A stretch of 64,000 bases of DNA from Mariprofundus micogutta (GCF_001895085.1 NZ_BDFD01000016.1:1-64000), one strand, 5' to 3'. Shown: positions 52,701 to 61,351, counted from the first letter of the stretch. The notes: generated by a model from the sequence alone, not told the origin. Numbers and translations: made by a program.

Positions 52701-53117
52701 TCAGACCTTATGGCAGATGGTATTTGCCAAATTAGCAACAGGACAACGGGTCGGGCAGTCGTCACAGGCGATGACTTTGCCTACGAGGCTGCTCAACTCG
52801 TTGATGTTAAATGGCTTATCGAGGAAATAGCAGCTGTTGTGATGACATAGCTCATGTCTATCGTGAAAGCCACTCATGATGATGACTTTAGCTTTCAAGC
52901 CGTTTCTTTGCAGGGTTCTGATCAATTCAAACCCATCCATGCCTCCCATCCTGACATCAGAGATAAGCAGTTTTGGTTCAAAATACGTTTCAGACTGCGT
53001 ATGTGCTAGATACTCTTCAGCGCTGTAGAAGCAGGCGATTTGCTCACTGTGTGCTTCTAGCGCCAGAGATAAAACTTCAGAAATTTCAGGTTTATCATCG
53101 ATAATGTGTATTGGCAT
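52701..53117 (-). CDS. single-domain response regulator with C-terminal cysteine cluster
   Basis: Receiver domain with acidic pocket (IDDKPE, residues 6-11), phospho-acceptor D54 (LLISDVRMGGMDG) and K101 (FLDKPF). Then, instead of an output domain, a 25-residue tail with C118-x2-C121-x3-C125-x9-C135. A further pair, C91 and C96 (ELCHHNSCYF), sits near the active-site face. The tail could bind a metal or iron-sulfur cluster, or form disulfides. 138 residues from the ATG at 53117, which has GGGGG upstream. No kinase gene is adjacent. Divergent from the next regulator. Confidence 0.8.
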   Translation of the reverse strand: MPIHIIDDKPEISEVLSLALEAHSEQIACFYSAEEYLAHTQSETYFEPKLLISDVRMGGMDGFELIRTLQRNGLKAKVIIMSGFHDRHELCHHNSCYFLDKPFNINELSSLVGKVIACDDCPTRCPVANLANTICHKV

Positions 53118-53252
53118 GTAAATCCCCCTGGCGAAGGAACCTCCCTGTCCCAAATTCATAATCTAGAATAGAAGCAATAGAATGGAATAAGCTTGAGGTC
53201 GTACGACCTGTATTAGGTTGCTTTGGCTAAGTATTAGATGTGAAATGAGCAG

Positions 53253-53861
53253 ATGCATATTCTTGTTGTGGATGATAATGATGAATTCAGGCAGGGATTG
53301 GTTCAGGTATTACAGGAGGATCTTCAGGCAACTCATATTATAGAAGCACGTTCGGTGGCTGATGCGCGTGACCTCACGGGGCAGCACCATCGTTCTTTTA
53401 ACCTAATGCTTTTTGATCATGGCCTTCCCGATGGAGAAGGGGTGGTACTGCTGGAAGAGATATTAAATCAATATCCTTACCTAAAGATTGTGATGTTATC
53501 CGGCTGGGAGGATCCCGGACTGATGCGGCAGGCTTTGGAAGTCGGAGCTTTGGGTTATATTCCGAAAAGCACAAAAACATCCGTGATGATCACTGCCATT
53601 CAGCTTGTGCTTGCCGGTGGCACCTATATACCCACCCATCTGCTAGCGTATCTTTCAAAAGAAGGGTCCCCGGCAGCCAAGGCCTTTACAAGGGACTCCT
53701 TAACGAAGCGACAGCTTGAAGTATATGATTTGCTTCGGGCCGATTTGTCGAATAAGGAGATAGCCAGACGGTTGAATATTACTGAGGCAACCGTAAAGGC
53801 TCACGTTACAGCGATTTTGAGATCTCAGGGCGTTACTTCACGCACCCAGTTGCTTCCATAA
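53253..53861 (+). CDS. NarL/FixJ-type response regulator
   Basis: 202 residues. Receiver domain with phospho-acceptor D55 (NLMLFDHGLPDGEG) and K near 109 (GYIPKS), then a LuxR-type helix-turn-helix: LTKRQLEVYDLLRADLSNKE and IARRLNITEATVKAHVTAIL. It should activate or repress transcription when phosphorylated. No kinase is nearby. The 135-base divergent gap to the Cys-cluster regulator suggests shared control. Start at ATG 53253. Confidence 0.88.
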   Translation: MHILVVDDNDEFRQGLVQVLQEDLQATHIIEARSVADARDLTGQHHRSFNLMLFDHGLPDGEGVVLLEEILNQYPYLKIVMLSGWEDPGLMRQALEVGALGYIPKSTKTSVMITAIQLVLAGGTYIPTHLLAYLSKEGSPAAKAFTRDSLTKRQLEVYDLLRADLSNKEIARRLNITEATVKAHVTAILRSQGVTSRTQLLP

Positions 53862-53881
53862 TATGAAACGATTTCTGTTAT

Positions 53882-54508
53882 TTACAGTTTTAATGAATCG
53901 GGAAGGTGATGGAATCTCGGCATGTGATAATCCCAATTACCATCCGGTTCATGCGTAATCCAGACAGTTTTGCAGCCCAGTTCCCGGGCCACTTTCAGAT
54001 TGTCCGCCATATCATCCACTACCAGTGTCCGCTCAGCTGTGCAGCCCTCAGCCTTAATTAACATAGCCAGCGTCTCTTTGCATGGTTTGGGAATGTAGTT
54101 GTTAAAGCGGATATCATAGATTGCGGCAAAGTGATGGGCGATACCCAGAACATCCAGAATACGTTCAGCATGTTCGAGAATACCGTTGGTATGGATGACC
54201 TTGCGTCCGGGCAGTCGAGCCAGGGCTGCATCCAGTTCATCGTCGCGCTTAAGTATCTGATGTGCATCAATGTCATGTACATCGTGCAGAAAGGTTTCAG
54301 CTTCCATGCCGTGGTGTAACATCATGCCGCGCAGGGTGGTGCCGTATTCTTTCCAGTACTTCACCCGTAGCCGGTCCGCCTCTTTGTGATCCACATCCAG
54401 TTCCTTGGCAACAAATGCGGTCATGCGTTTGTCCATGCGGGCAAATACGCCGTTATCTGCGGCGTACAATGTGTTGTCGAGATCAATTACTGCTAAATCG
54501 AATGGCAT
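53882..54508 (-). CDS. HAD-superfamily pyrimidine 5'-nucleotidase-like hydrolase
   Basis: Haloacid-dehalogenase fold: motif I DLDNTLY (D9, D11), motif II THTN-like VIHTNGI, motif III KPCKETL, motif IV VDDMADN. The pattern FARMDKRM, GTTLRGMM and YIPKPCKETL matches the SDT1/pyrimidine 5'-nucleotidase group. 208 residues. Converges with the LuxR-type gene, 20 bases apart. Confidence 0.85.
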   Translation of the reverse strand: MPFDLAVIDLDNTLYAADNGVFARMDKRMTAFVAKELDVDHKEADRLRVKYWKEYGTTLRGMMLHHGMEAETFLHDVHDIDAHQILKRDDELDAALARLPGRKVIHTNGILEHAERILDVLGIAHHFAAIYDIRFNNYIPKPCKETLAMLIKAEGCTAERTLVVDDMADNLKVARELGCKTVWITHEPDGNWDYHMPRFHHLPDSLKL

Positions 54509-54553
54509 TGCGGGTGTTATCAGTTGAGGTTTAATTCCATACGGCGGGAATAC

Positions 54554-54841
54554 TCAGGCCTTTCCTGTCCTGTGGCTTGCTCGTGCCAGAATCTCAATAT
54601 AAAACGATTCCAGTTGCCGCTCTTCGGCAGTGTTGATGGCTGTGCCAATTTCAGCCACTGAAATCACTTCGGCTGCTTCGGCTGAGGGCCCGAATTTACA
54701 GTCGAAATCCCAGATGTCGAAGCCTTCCGGCAGTTCTTTACTGCGCTCTCTCTTCAGGTACCGTTTAACGTCGCGTCTTACTGTATCGACAAGTCTGGCG
54801 TATTTGATTTTCGGGTGGGTTAATTTAAATGTCTTTTTCAT
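54554..54841 (-). CDS. DUF6172-like conserved small protein
   Basis: 95 residues: MKKTFKLTHPKIKYARLVDT, then KRYLKRERSKELPEGFDIWD and FDCKFG. Strongly conserved in many marine and environmental proteobacteria as I recall, with no known function. The ATG at 54841 is the family start; a TTG seven codons upstream is also open. Upstream of and in the same direction as the HAD gene, 45 bases away. Confidence 0.75.
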   Translation of the reverse strand: MKKTFKLTHPKIKYARLVDTVRRDVKRYLKRERSKELPEGFDIWDFDCKFGPSAEAAEVISVAEIGTAINTAEERQLESFYIEILARASHRTGKA

Positions 54842-54964
54842 CTGACCCGAAGCCTGTTCCAAGCCGGCATAATCTGCAATCAGAGTATATAATCAGTGTA
54901 ACAGCTGAAAAACCCTTTATTGCGTGAGTTGCAGCAGCAAGTTTGATTCTGCACGCTTAGGCTT

Positions 54965-56554
54965 ATGGATCATTGGCATTTCGATAATCGTTTTACCCGG
55001 CTGCTTCCAGCTGACCCGGAAGATGAGAATTATCGGCGACAGGTTTTTCAGGCCTGTTATTCACGGGTGAAACCGATTCGGGTCTCAAGTCCTGCACTTG
55101 TCGCTTACGCTCCTGAAGTTGCAGAACTACTCAACCTGACTGAATCAGATTGCCGAACGGAGGCCTTTAAAGAGGTTTTTTCAGGCAACCGGCTGCTTCA
55201 TGGCATGGACCCGCATGCGACCTGTTATGGTGGACACCAGTTCGGTAGCTGGGCCGGTCAACTGGGAGATGGACGTGCCATTAATCTGGGTGAACTGATT
55301 AATGATGCTGGTGAGTCCTGGATGCTGCAACTTAAAGGGGCCGGACCAACGCCCTATTCTCGTAATGCTGATGGTTTGGCCGTATTGCGTTCCTCAGTGC
55401 GAGAATTTCTCTGTAGTGAGGCGATGTTTCATCTGGGGGTGCCGACTACGCGAGCCTTAAGTCTCTTATTAACCGGCGATCAGGTGATGCGGGATATGTT
55501 TTATGATGGACGCCCGGCACTGGAGCCCGGCGCAATTGTCTGTCGTGTTGCCCCCTCATTTACCCGCTTTGGCAGTCTGCAGCTTTTTTCTGCCCGCAAG
55601 GATGTGGATACATTGCAGGCTCTGCTTGATCACACCATCAGCCATGATTTCCCCCATTTGGGTGAGCCGGACAGGGATTGTTATCTACAATGGTTTGAAG
55701 AGGTGTGTCAGAGCACTGCAAGGCTGATGGTGCACTGGATGCGAGTCGGTTTTGTACATGGGGTCATGAATACCGACAATATGTCAGTACTCGGTCTGAC
55801 TATTGATTATGGGCCTTATGGCTGGCTGGAAGGCTTTGACCCCGACTGGACGCCGAATACTACGGACAGGGAAATGCGCAGATACAGCTTTGGCAGGCAG
55901 CCTGCGATTGCGGGCTGGAACCTGGCTAGACTCGGTGATGCGATGATTCCGCTGCTTGGTGATGCGCAGCCATTACAGCTGGCTCTGGATCGGTATAAGG
56001 TAAGTTATCAATCCGGGTGGCAGCATATGATGGCAAGCAAGTTGGGGCTGAAATCATTTGTTGAACAAACCGATATGGCTCTGCTGGAGGAGTTGCAGAG
56101 CATCCTGAGGCTGACGGAAACAGATATGACTATCTTTTATCGTAAGCTGGCTAAACTGGATATCTCAATCGATTCGGACAGGGCACAGAATGCTGAAATC
56201 ATACAGCCACTGCTTGATGCCTATTATATGCCGGAAGAGCTTGAAGGCGAGACACTGCAGCAGATATCCAACTGGTTGCGTCGTTATATCAAACGCCTGC
56301 AACTCGATGGGTGCAGTAACGAAGAGCGTAAGGCTTTAATGAATCGAAGCAATCCCAAGTATGTGCTGAGAAACTATCTGGCTCAGGTCGCCATTGATAA
56401 GGCAGAAGGTGGCGACTACAGTGAAATTCATCAGCTTTATGCGTTATTGAAACACCCTTATGATGAACAACCTGAATTTGAAGCTTATGCAGCCAAACGT
56501 CCTGACTGGGCCAGAGCGCGTGCGGGTTGTTCCATGTTGTCCTGTAGCTCCTGA
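54965..56554 (+). CDS. selO: SelO/YdiU protein adenylyltransferase
   Basis: Pseudokinase-fold enzyme that transfers AMP to proteins. YGGHQFGSWAGQLGDGRAIN (residues 88-107), LQLKGAGPTPYSRNADGLAV and RSSVREFLCSEAMFHLGVPT are diagnostic. NTDNMSVLGLTIDYGPYGWL holds the metal-binding Asn and Asp. The C-terminal tail ends GCSMLSCSS, with Cys at the place where some eukaryotic members have selenocysteine. 529 residues, longer than the E. coli protein (478). Confidence 0.94.
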   Translation: MDHWHFDNRFTRLLPADPEDENYRRQVFQACYSRVKPIRVSSPALVAYAPEVAELLNLTESDCRTEAFKEVFSGNRLLHGMDPHATCYGGHQFGSWAGQLGDGRAINLGELINDAGESWMLQLKGAGPTPYSRNADGLAVLRSSVREFLCSEAMFHLGVPTTRALSLLLTGDQVMRDMFYDGRPALEPGAIVCRVAPSFTRFGSLQLFSARKDVDTLQALLDHTISHDFPHLGEPDRDCYLQWFEEVCQSTARLMVHWMRVGFVHGVMNTDNMSVLGLTIDYGPYGWLEGFDPDWTPNTTDREMRRYSFGRQPAIAGWNLARLGDAMIPLLGDAQPLQLALDRYKVSYQSGWQHMMASKLGLKSFVEQTDMALLEELQSILRLTETDMTIFYRKLAKLDISIDSDRAQNAEIIQPLLDAYYMPEELEGETLQQISNWLRRYIKRLQLDGCSNEERKALMNRSNPKYVLRNYLAQVAIDKAEGGDYSEIHQLYALLKHPYDEQPEFEAYAAKRPDWARARAGCSMLSCSS

Positions 56555-56577
56555 TGAAAGAGTGGTGAAGCTAGAGT

Positions 56578-57468
56578 CTAGCTGTGAACCGGCACTAGCT
56601 TGTTGGTGAGAACCACAGTGAACTCATCGAGCGTTCTGCTTTTGAACATGGCGGCAATCAGCCAGAGCATCAACAGTGGCAACAGCAGAACCTGAACCAC
56701 AAAGATCGTCAGGTAGGCAGTCATCAGTTGCAATAGTGAGTTGATGATATGTTCAGCATTTTCCACCATGGTCAGGAATGCTTTGCGTGTATTCTCAACT
56801 TTATCGGCTGCGCTGGCTGTCATGGAAGAGAAGAAGCCCTGACTCTGCTCCGGCGGCATATTGCTCATCTTGTCATAGCTTTCGGAAATGATGGAAAGTT
56901 TTTGCATGGAATCGGCAATGCCCGGTTGTAGCCAGTTGGCATATAGGGAGTGACTGATCAATGCGGAGGCTGGCAGCATGAATCGTAATAACAGCAGGAT
57001 CAGGCAGAATTTGATCGCCAGTTTTAGTAAAGGCATTGCCAGACCTGTCTTATTCAGCCAGATCATCGGAACCGATAGCAGCAAAATGATGGCAATTACT
57101 TTGAATGAAATGACTTCGGATATTTCAAAGCCGATTTTCTGGATACCCAGCGAGGCAATCGCTGCAACCAGTACAGATGAGAGGCGTTCGGTCATGTCAT
57201 CTATCGGATCAAGAATCTGACCCGCTGCGATGGTAATGCCTACGCCAGCTGGCGCTAATTCCAGATGTGATTCCTTGACCACAGAGACCACGGCATTGAC
57301 TCCGCGTGTTGTGGCATAAGCGATGGTGGCTGCCTGAATGGATTCACTGAAATAGTTGTCTGCGAGCTTATCTGCGACCGGTATTTTGACGAAAGAGGCA
57401 GCAAACAAGAGCGCACTGATCAGGGTGATCAGCAGTGTGTGTTTGACTTGGGCTGCAGGCTCTGGCAT
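56578..57468 (-). CDS. unknown multi-helix membrane protein
   Basis: 296 residues from the ATG at 57468, 11 bases after the yqaE-like gene. A first helix near 14-33, a soluble stretch (30-100, containing AATIAYATTRGVNAVVSVVK and GVGITIAAGQILDPIDDMTE), two or three central helices, a second soluble part with a Met/Ser-rich linker, and a final strongly hydrophobic helix (VVQVLLLPLLMLWLIAAMF). I do not recognise a family. The operon with small envelope proteins suggests an inner-membrane role. Confidence 0.65.
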   Translation of the reverse strand: MPEPAAQVKHTLLITLISALLFAASFVKIPVADKLADNYFSESIQAATIAYATTRGVNAVVSVVKESHLELAPAGVGITIAAGQILDPIDDMTERLSSVLVAAIASLGIQKIGFEISEVISFKVIAIILLLSVPMIWLNKTGLAMPLLKLAIKFCLILLLLRFMLPASALISHSLYANWLQPGIADSMQKLSIISESYDKMSNMPPEQSQGFFSSMTASAADKVENTRKAFLTMVENAEHIINSLLQLMTAYLTIFVVQVLLLPLLMLWLIAAMFKSRTLDEFTVVLTNKLVPVHS

Positions 57469-57479
57469 TTGCTCGAGTG

Positions 57480-57647
57480 TTAGCCTTTCTGGTTGCTTGC
57501 CACCAGCCAAACAGCGTGAACAACCCCGGGAAGTATACCCAGCAGTGTGAGCACAATGTTGATAAAGAAATGCTTTGAGGCACCCACCTGTAAAAACGCA
57601 CCAACAGGTGGAATAAAAATAGCCAGGATAAGATTAACAATGTTCAT
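57480..57647 (-). CDS. YqaE/Pmp3-family membrane peptide
   Basis: 55 residues with two helices: MNIVNLILAIFIPPVGAFLQ, then VGASKHFFINIVLTLLGILP and GVVHAVWLVASNQKG. The F.PP.G.FL pattern, the central turn and the LLG.LPG.[VI]HA..[VI] pattern define the Pmp3/UPF0057 family, whose members affect membrane potential and stress tolerance. GAGGAA precedes the ATG. It lies in a run of minus-strand envelope genes. Confidence 0.9.
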   Translation of the reverse strand: MNIVNLILAIFIPPVGAFLQVGASKHFFINIVLTLLGILPGVVHAVWLVASNQKG

Positions 57648-57717
57648 GTGTATTCCTCATTATTATATGGACATTTCCATTATCGGGTGGTCTATGCTGT
57701 TTGTCGAGGGGTAAGGT

Positions 57718-58692
57718 CTATGAATGGTGCTGAGGCGAAATATTCTTTTGTTGTTCAATTTCTGCCCAGGTTTGGTGGTATAGTGCTGAGGAGCTATCAA
57801 TCTCAATGGCGCGTTGGATCGCCTGCAGTGCCCGGTCATAGTTTTGCTGATCAAGATAAGTCTGCGCCAGATTATTGAATGCTTCGGCTGCGTCGGGGTA
57901 GTCCCGGCTGGCCTTAAGAAATGTCTGCTGTGCCTGTTGCAGTTTACCGAGGGCGTACTGGCTGTTCCCCAGCCCCATTCTGGCAGCGAGACTGTCCGGC
58001 CAGCGTTTGCTTGCGGCTACATACGATTTCAGTGCTAATGGATGAAAATCAGCCTTTTCCAGTGATGACACTGCTCTGAGATAGACCTTTTCATCAGCGC
58101 TGGCGGGCAGTTTGCCGGCAGGTAGTACGAGCATGGCCCAGCTATCGGCGCGAACCCATGTGTTCTCGAATGTTGAGAGTGGCATGACATAATCGGGGCT
58201 GTCGCCGGAATGTAATGTGATGGTTTGATGGCTAAGATCAAAGCCGGTGGCAACAGCATAATGCCATTGCGGAGTCAGGCTCAGGCCAAGATTCTGAAAA
58301 ACAATCACCGGATGCCCGGATTGTATCTCCAGCAGCAGCTTGTTGAGTGACGGTGCCAGCTTGTAAGCCAGCATGCCGTAGCGGCGGGGTGTCGCCAGCA
58401 TTTCAATCTGCAAGCTGCCCCGTTTGTTCGGTATGTACAGTTCAGGCCTTAACTGCTCGGGTGAAATGGCAACACCCGCATGGCCGAGTGCCATGGCAAG
58501 GGCCGCCGGGCCACACTGGAAATCCTGCTGGGGAAAAAAGGGTACACTCTCGATCTTTGCTGAACTGTTCATTCCGACAGGTTTTTCCTGTACCAGATTG
58601 GCAGTCTGTTTCGGCATGCAGCCACTGAACAGCAGGCAGGCAAGAAAGACACCCGCGATCAAGCGGGTGCGGTGTCCTGTTTTAATGGGCAT
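57718..58692 (-). CDS. PA2778-family cysteine peptidase lipoprotein with TPR repeats
   Basis: Signal peptide with lipobox LFSGC (Cys25), so a lipoprotein. A C39-like papain-fold domain follows at 45-190, with probable nucleophile C60 in FQCGPAALAMALG and histidine H144 in WHYAVATG. Residues 205-315 are TPR-like repeats (AARMGLGNSQYALGKLQQAQ; AFNNLAQTYLDQQNYDRALQ). 324 residues from the ATG at 58692; a TTG four codons earlier is possible. It overlaps the PA2779-like gene by 11 bases, the usual pairing. Substrate unknown. Confidence 0.85.
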   Translation of the reverse strand: MPIKTGHRTRLIAGVFLACLLFSGCMPKQTANLVQEKPVGMNSSAKIESVPFFPQQDFQCGPAALAMALGHAGVAISPEQLRPELYIPNKRGSLQIEMLATPRRYGMLAYKLAPSLNKLLLEIQSGHPVIVFQNLGLSLTPQWHYAVATGFDLSHQTITLHSGDSPDYVMPLSTFENTWVRADSWAMLVLPAGKLPASADEKVYLRAVSSLEKADFHPLALKSYVAASKRWPDSLAARMGLGNSQYALGKLQQAQQTFLKASRDYPDAAEAFNNLAQTYLDQQNYDRALQAIQRAIEIDSSSALYHQTWAEIEQQKNISPQHHS

Positions 58693-59089
58693 GTCTGTGC
58701 GCAAACGGGAATACGTCTGTAAATCCGAGAATGTCGGTAATCAGCAGTACCACAAAAATAAATACGGCAGCACCGATCACTTCACCGATAATACCACCGG
58801 CAGGCAGTGAATCGATTCTGCCGGCCAACATCTGTAATTCCTGATCGTTCAGGTGTGCAACACGTGCCTGTGCTTCATCAGGAGAAACACCCTGTTGCTT
58901 CAGTTCCTGTTGTACATCGGCACGATTGAGAAATGCGATGACCTTTTCACGTTCATTGTCCGCTTGCTGCTGCTCAATCACCTGATCGGTTGTAACCATG
59001 GCTGCCTGAGCCAGCGGGATTTGTATGTTTAATATACCAATCATCAGTGCCAGCAGCGTAATAAATGATTTTCTAAATAATCTATTCAT
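58682..59089 (-). CDS. PA2779-family membrane protein
   Basis: 135 residues. Signal-like N-terminus (FITLLALMIGILNIQIPLAQ, then AA), a helical charged domain (EREKVIAFLNRADVQQELKQ; GVSPDEAQARVAHLNDQELQ), and a C-terminal membrane helix (GGIIGEVIGAAVFIFVVLLI) ending in a His-rich tail. AAAGGAG precedes the ATG at 59089. Found with PA2778-type peptidases in many proteobacteria; it may be that peptidase's substrate or partner. Confidence 0.85.
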   Translation of the reverse strand: MNRLFRKSFITLLALMIGILNIQIPLAQAAMVTTDQVIEQQQADNEREKVIAFLNRADVQQELKQQGVSPDEAQARVAHLNDQELQMLAGRIDSLPAGGIIGEVIGAAVFIFVVLLITDILGFTDVFPFAHRHAH

Positions 59090-59231
59090 TGTTATTACTC
59101 CTTTTGCCGAAGCTGCGTTCGTTTGCAGCGATAGCATTGCGCTGCATGCTAGTGCTTTGTGACTCCAGCTTTCTGTGATGCAGCGAACAGTTTGCAAGAC
59201 TGAGCACAGATGACTATGTAAACTGTCGCCA

Positions 59232-60107
59232 ATGATGAGCTTACCAAAACACCTGTTGATTCTCGGTTGTGGTTATGTTGGAGAAAAGTTGGCTCGGGCC
59301 TGTCTGAATGGCGGTGTGCAGGTGACGGCTACAACGCGTAGTAGGGAGCGTGCCACTGAACTTCAGGGAATAGGCATCACGGCCATTTCAGTGGATTCAC
59401 CTGCGAATCTGTCCACAACAGTGCTGGCCGGAGTTGATGCTGTGCTCGACTCGATTCCGCTTTGTCGAGACGGACAGCATATGTTTGCGCCTCAGCATCA
59501 GTGGTTGCCAGCGCTGGCTGAAAAATTGCAACACATCCAATGGGCTGCATACCTGTCCACGACTGGTGTCTATGGTGATGCGAATGGTGGCTGGGTTGAT
59601 GAGACGCATGTCTGCCAACCGACAAGCGCGCGGGGCAGAGAGCGCCTGATAGCTGAATCACTCTGGCAGGAGTCGGGATTGCCAGCCGAGATATTCAGGC
59701 TTGCGGGTATTTACGGGCCTGAACGTAATATGCTCGGACGATTGAAAGCTGGTGGATATCAAGCCGTGTCATGGCAGCCTCCACACTGGTCAAGCCGCAT
59801 TCATGTGGATGATATCGTGGCGGCCTTGATGGCTGCGATGCAAAGGCAACGGGCCGGTCGTATTGTGAATCTGGCGGATGATGAGCCATTGCCGCATGTC
59901 GAATATGTGACAGAACTGGCTGGAATGATTGGCGCGCCATCGCCTGTCATCCTTTCCCCGGAAGAGGGTGCGCGTGAACTTTCGCCGATGGCATTGGAGT
60001 TTTTTCGGGATAATAAGAGGGTTTCAAATCGATGTTTGCACCGTGAATTGTTGCCGGAACTACATTATCCTTCGTTCAGAGATGCAGTAGAAACGTTGAT
60101 TGGATAA
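59232..60107 (+). CDS. NAD(P)-dependent epimerase/dehydratase-like (YeeZ-type SDR)
   Basis: Rossmann fold starting LLILGCGYVGEKLARACLNG (residues 8-27). Then YLSTTGVYGDANGGWVDE, with the TGVYG pattern typical of the YeeZ/Ylbe group of extended SDRs, and EIFRLAGIYGPERNML. The SDR tyrosine is V-Y-G Tyr; the usual Y-x3-K is replaced by a diverged segment, so catalysis is uncertain. 291 residues; ATGATG at the start leaves one codon of doubt. The rhodanese gene follows 12 bases later. Confidence 0.82.
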   Translation: MMSLPKHLLILGCGYVGEKLARACLNGGVQVTATTRSRERATELQGIGITAISVDSPANLSTTVLAGVDAVLDSIPLCRDGQHMFAPQHQWLPALAEKLQHIQWAAYLSTTGVYGDANGGWVDETHVCQPTSARGRERLIAESLWQESGLPAEIFRLAGIYGPERNMLGRLKAGGYQAVSWQPPHWSSRIHVDDIVAALMAAMQRQRAGRIVNLADDEPLPHVEYVTELAGMIGAPSPVILSPEEGARELSPMALEFFRDNKRVSNRCLHRELLPELHYPSFRDAVETLIG

Positions 60108-60119
60108 CAGGAGAAGATT

Positions 60120-60506
60120 ATGGCCAAAGGATTGATGGATTTTGCGGCGGAAGCCAGAGCAAAGGTTGAAGAGATCAGTACAGAAGAGGTTGAGTTGATT
60201 GTCGGAGGTCCGGCACTGTTTCTTGATGTGAGAGAACCAGGTGAGGTTCGGGAAGGGCATTTACCTAATGCAGTGAATGTTCCACGCGGCCTGCTTGAGG
60301 CTAAGGCTGATCTGAATTTTCCACACCGCGAAGAGAAGCTGGAAGACAGGGATCAGGCTGTAATCGTTTATTGTGCCAGTGGTGTTCGCAGCCTGTTGGC
60401 CGCTGCAACGATGCAGGAAATGGGCTTTACCAATGTAAAATCGATGGCTGGTGGATTTGTTGCCTGGAAGGCAGAAGGCAGAGAGATTGCTGGCGAATCC
60501 TGGTGA
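60120..60506 (+). CDS. rhodanese-like sulfurtransferase
   Basis: 128 residues. Rhodanese domain at 28-125: LFLDVREPGEVREGHLPNAV, then the active-site loop YCASGVRS with the catalytic cysteine and AGGFVAWKAEG. An N-terminal helix (LMDFAAEARAKVEEIS) recalls single-domain rhodaneses of sulfur and cyanide metabolism. AGGAGAAG precedes the ATG. A terminator follows. Confidence 0.9.
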   Translation: MAKGLMDFAAEARAKVEEISTEEVELIVGGPALFLDVREPGEVREGHLPNAVNVPRGLLEAKADLNFPHREEKLEDRDQAVIVYCASGVRSLLAAATMQEMGFTNVKSMAGGFVAWKAEGREIAGESW

Positions 60507-60526
60507 TCGTTTCTGCCTGTAAATGC

Positions 60527-60553
60527 AAAAGGGAGGCTGACGCCTCCCTTTTT
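60527..60553 (+). terminator. Rho-independent terminator after the rhodanese gene
   Basis: AAAAGGGAGGC, loop TGAC, GCCTCCC, then TTTTT. A perfect stem with A-run and T-run, so it may also end the small minus-strand gene that converges on it. Confidence 0.9.
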
Positions 60554-60574
60554 AATGGATAAAGGATTGTTTGC

Positions 60575-60703
60575 TTAGCCTATGAAGATCAGTCCCAACA
60601 ACATGGCAAACAGTAGTGCTGCAATAGCACCAAGCATTCGAATGGGTGAACTGGCGTTGTTTTCAAAAACTTCCACATCCCCATATGATGTTAAGCGTGA
60701 CAT
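60575..60703 (-). CDS. 42-residue single-helix membrane protein
   Basis: MSRLTSYGDVEVFENNASSP, then IRMLGAIAALLFAMLLGLIF and IG, stop. A soluble head and one C-terminal membrane helix. GGAGG lies 4 bases before the ATG; an 18-codon longer frame has no support. It faces the terminator of the rhodanese gene and is divergent from a metallopeptidase gene. Not recognised. It differs from the other tiny proteins in this window and has a different upstream dyad. Confidence 0.65.
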   Translation of the reverse strand: MSRLTSYGDVEVFENNASSPIRMLGAIAALLFAMLLGLIFIG

Positions 60704-60741
60704 GCGTCCTCCATTGTTGCGGCAATAATGAGCCAACGATG

Positions 60742-60766
60742 CACAGTTCACAGCGACCAAACTGTG
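60742..60766. promoter_or_regulatory. CACAGTT-N11-AACTGTG dyad in a divergent promoter region
   Basis: Perfect 7-base arms, extended by GATG/GATG-like flanks, between the 42-residue gene (start 60703) and the metallopeptidase gene (start 60831). It could be an operator for a dimeric regulator or an RNA hairpin. Confidence 0.35.
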
Positions 60767-60830
60767 ATGCAGGACACTCTTTGTGCCTCAGGCTGGATGC
60801 AATTGATCAGGATCTCTCTAAACTGTCTGC

Positions 60831-61211
60831 ATGAATGCGGATCAATTTCACATGATAGCTGAGAAGCTGTTCAATGAACTACCGGCAAAGTTTCGCCGGC
60901 TTATGCAGAATGTTGTCATTGTGACAGAAGATTTTGCCAGTGCTGAGGTGCTTGCATCCATGCAGATTGAATCTGCCTACGACCTTCTCGGACTCTATGA
61001 GGGGGTGCCTCTTACAGAACGTCAGATTGCTGAGTCGGGGAGTGTGCCGGATTTGATCCATCTCTATCGTGAGCCTATTCTGGCTATGCAGGCTGAGAGT
61101 GGCGAGAGCATTTCTGCCTGCATCCGGAATGTGATGGTTCACGAAATTGGTCATCATTTTGGATTTTCTGATGCTCAGATGCATGCGATTGAGCAGGAGT
61201 CCAAGCCTTAA
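60831..61211 (+). CDS. small zincin-type metallopeptidase family protein
   Basis: 126 residues with the zinc motif H104-E-x-x-H108-x-x-G-x-S-D (VHEIGHHFGFSD). The N-terminal half (FNELPAKFRRLMQNVVIVTE; LLGLYEGVPLTER) matches the minimal metallopeptidase group formerly called DUF1025 / possibl zinc metallopeptidase. Substrate unknown. All zinc ligands are present. Start at ATG 60831. Confidence 0.88.
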   Translation: MNADQFHMIAEKLFNELPAKFRRLMQNVVIVTEDFASAEVLASMQIESAYDLLGLYEGVPLTERQIAESGSVPDLIHLYREPILAMQAESGESISACIRNVMVHEIGHHFGFSDAQMHAIEQESKP

Positions 61212-61351
61212 GTCATTCGAAATGACTGTCCTGATATTTCAATGCTGACCGGTTTCTTTTATATGAATAAGATTTAACGTGGCAGTACGTGCGCTTTGAC
61301 CGTGCTGCTGATATTATTTCGGCATAAGAGAAATGACGCAGGAGTTTATAC

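Noticed and set aside
57368-57640. 90-codon minus-strand frame over the yqaE-like gene
   Set aside because: The adjacent frame encodes a clear Pmp3/YqaE protein with a ribosome binding site, so this frame is a shadow.
61211-61227. AGTCATT-CGA-AATGACT hairpin after the metallopeptidase gene as a terminator
   Set aside because: Short A/T-rich stem without a T-run; not convincing.
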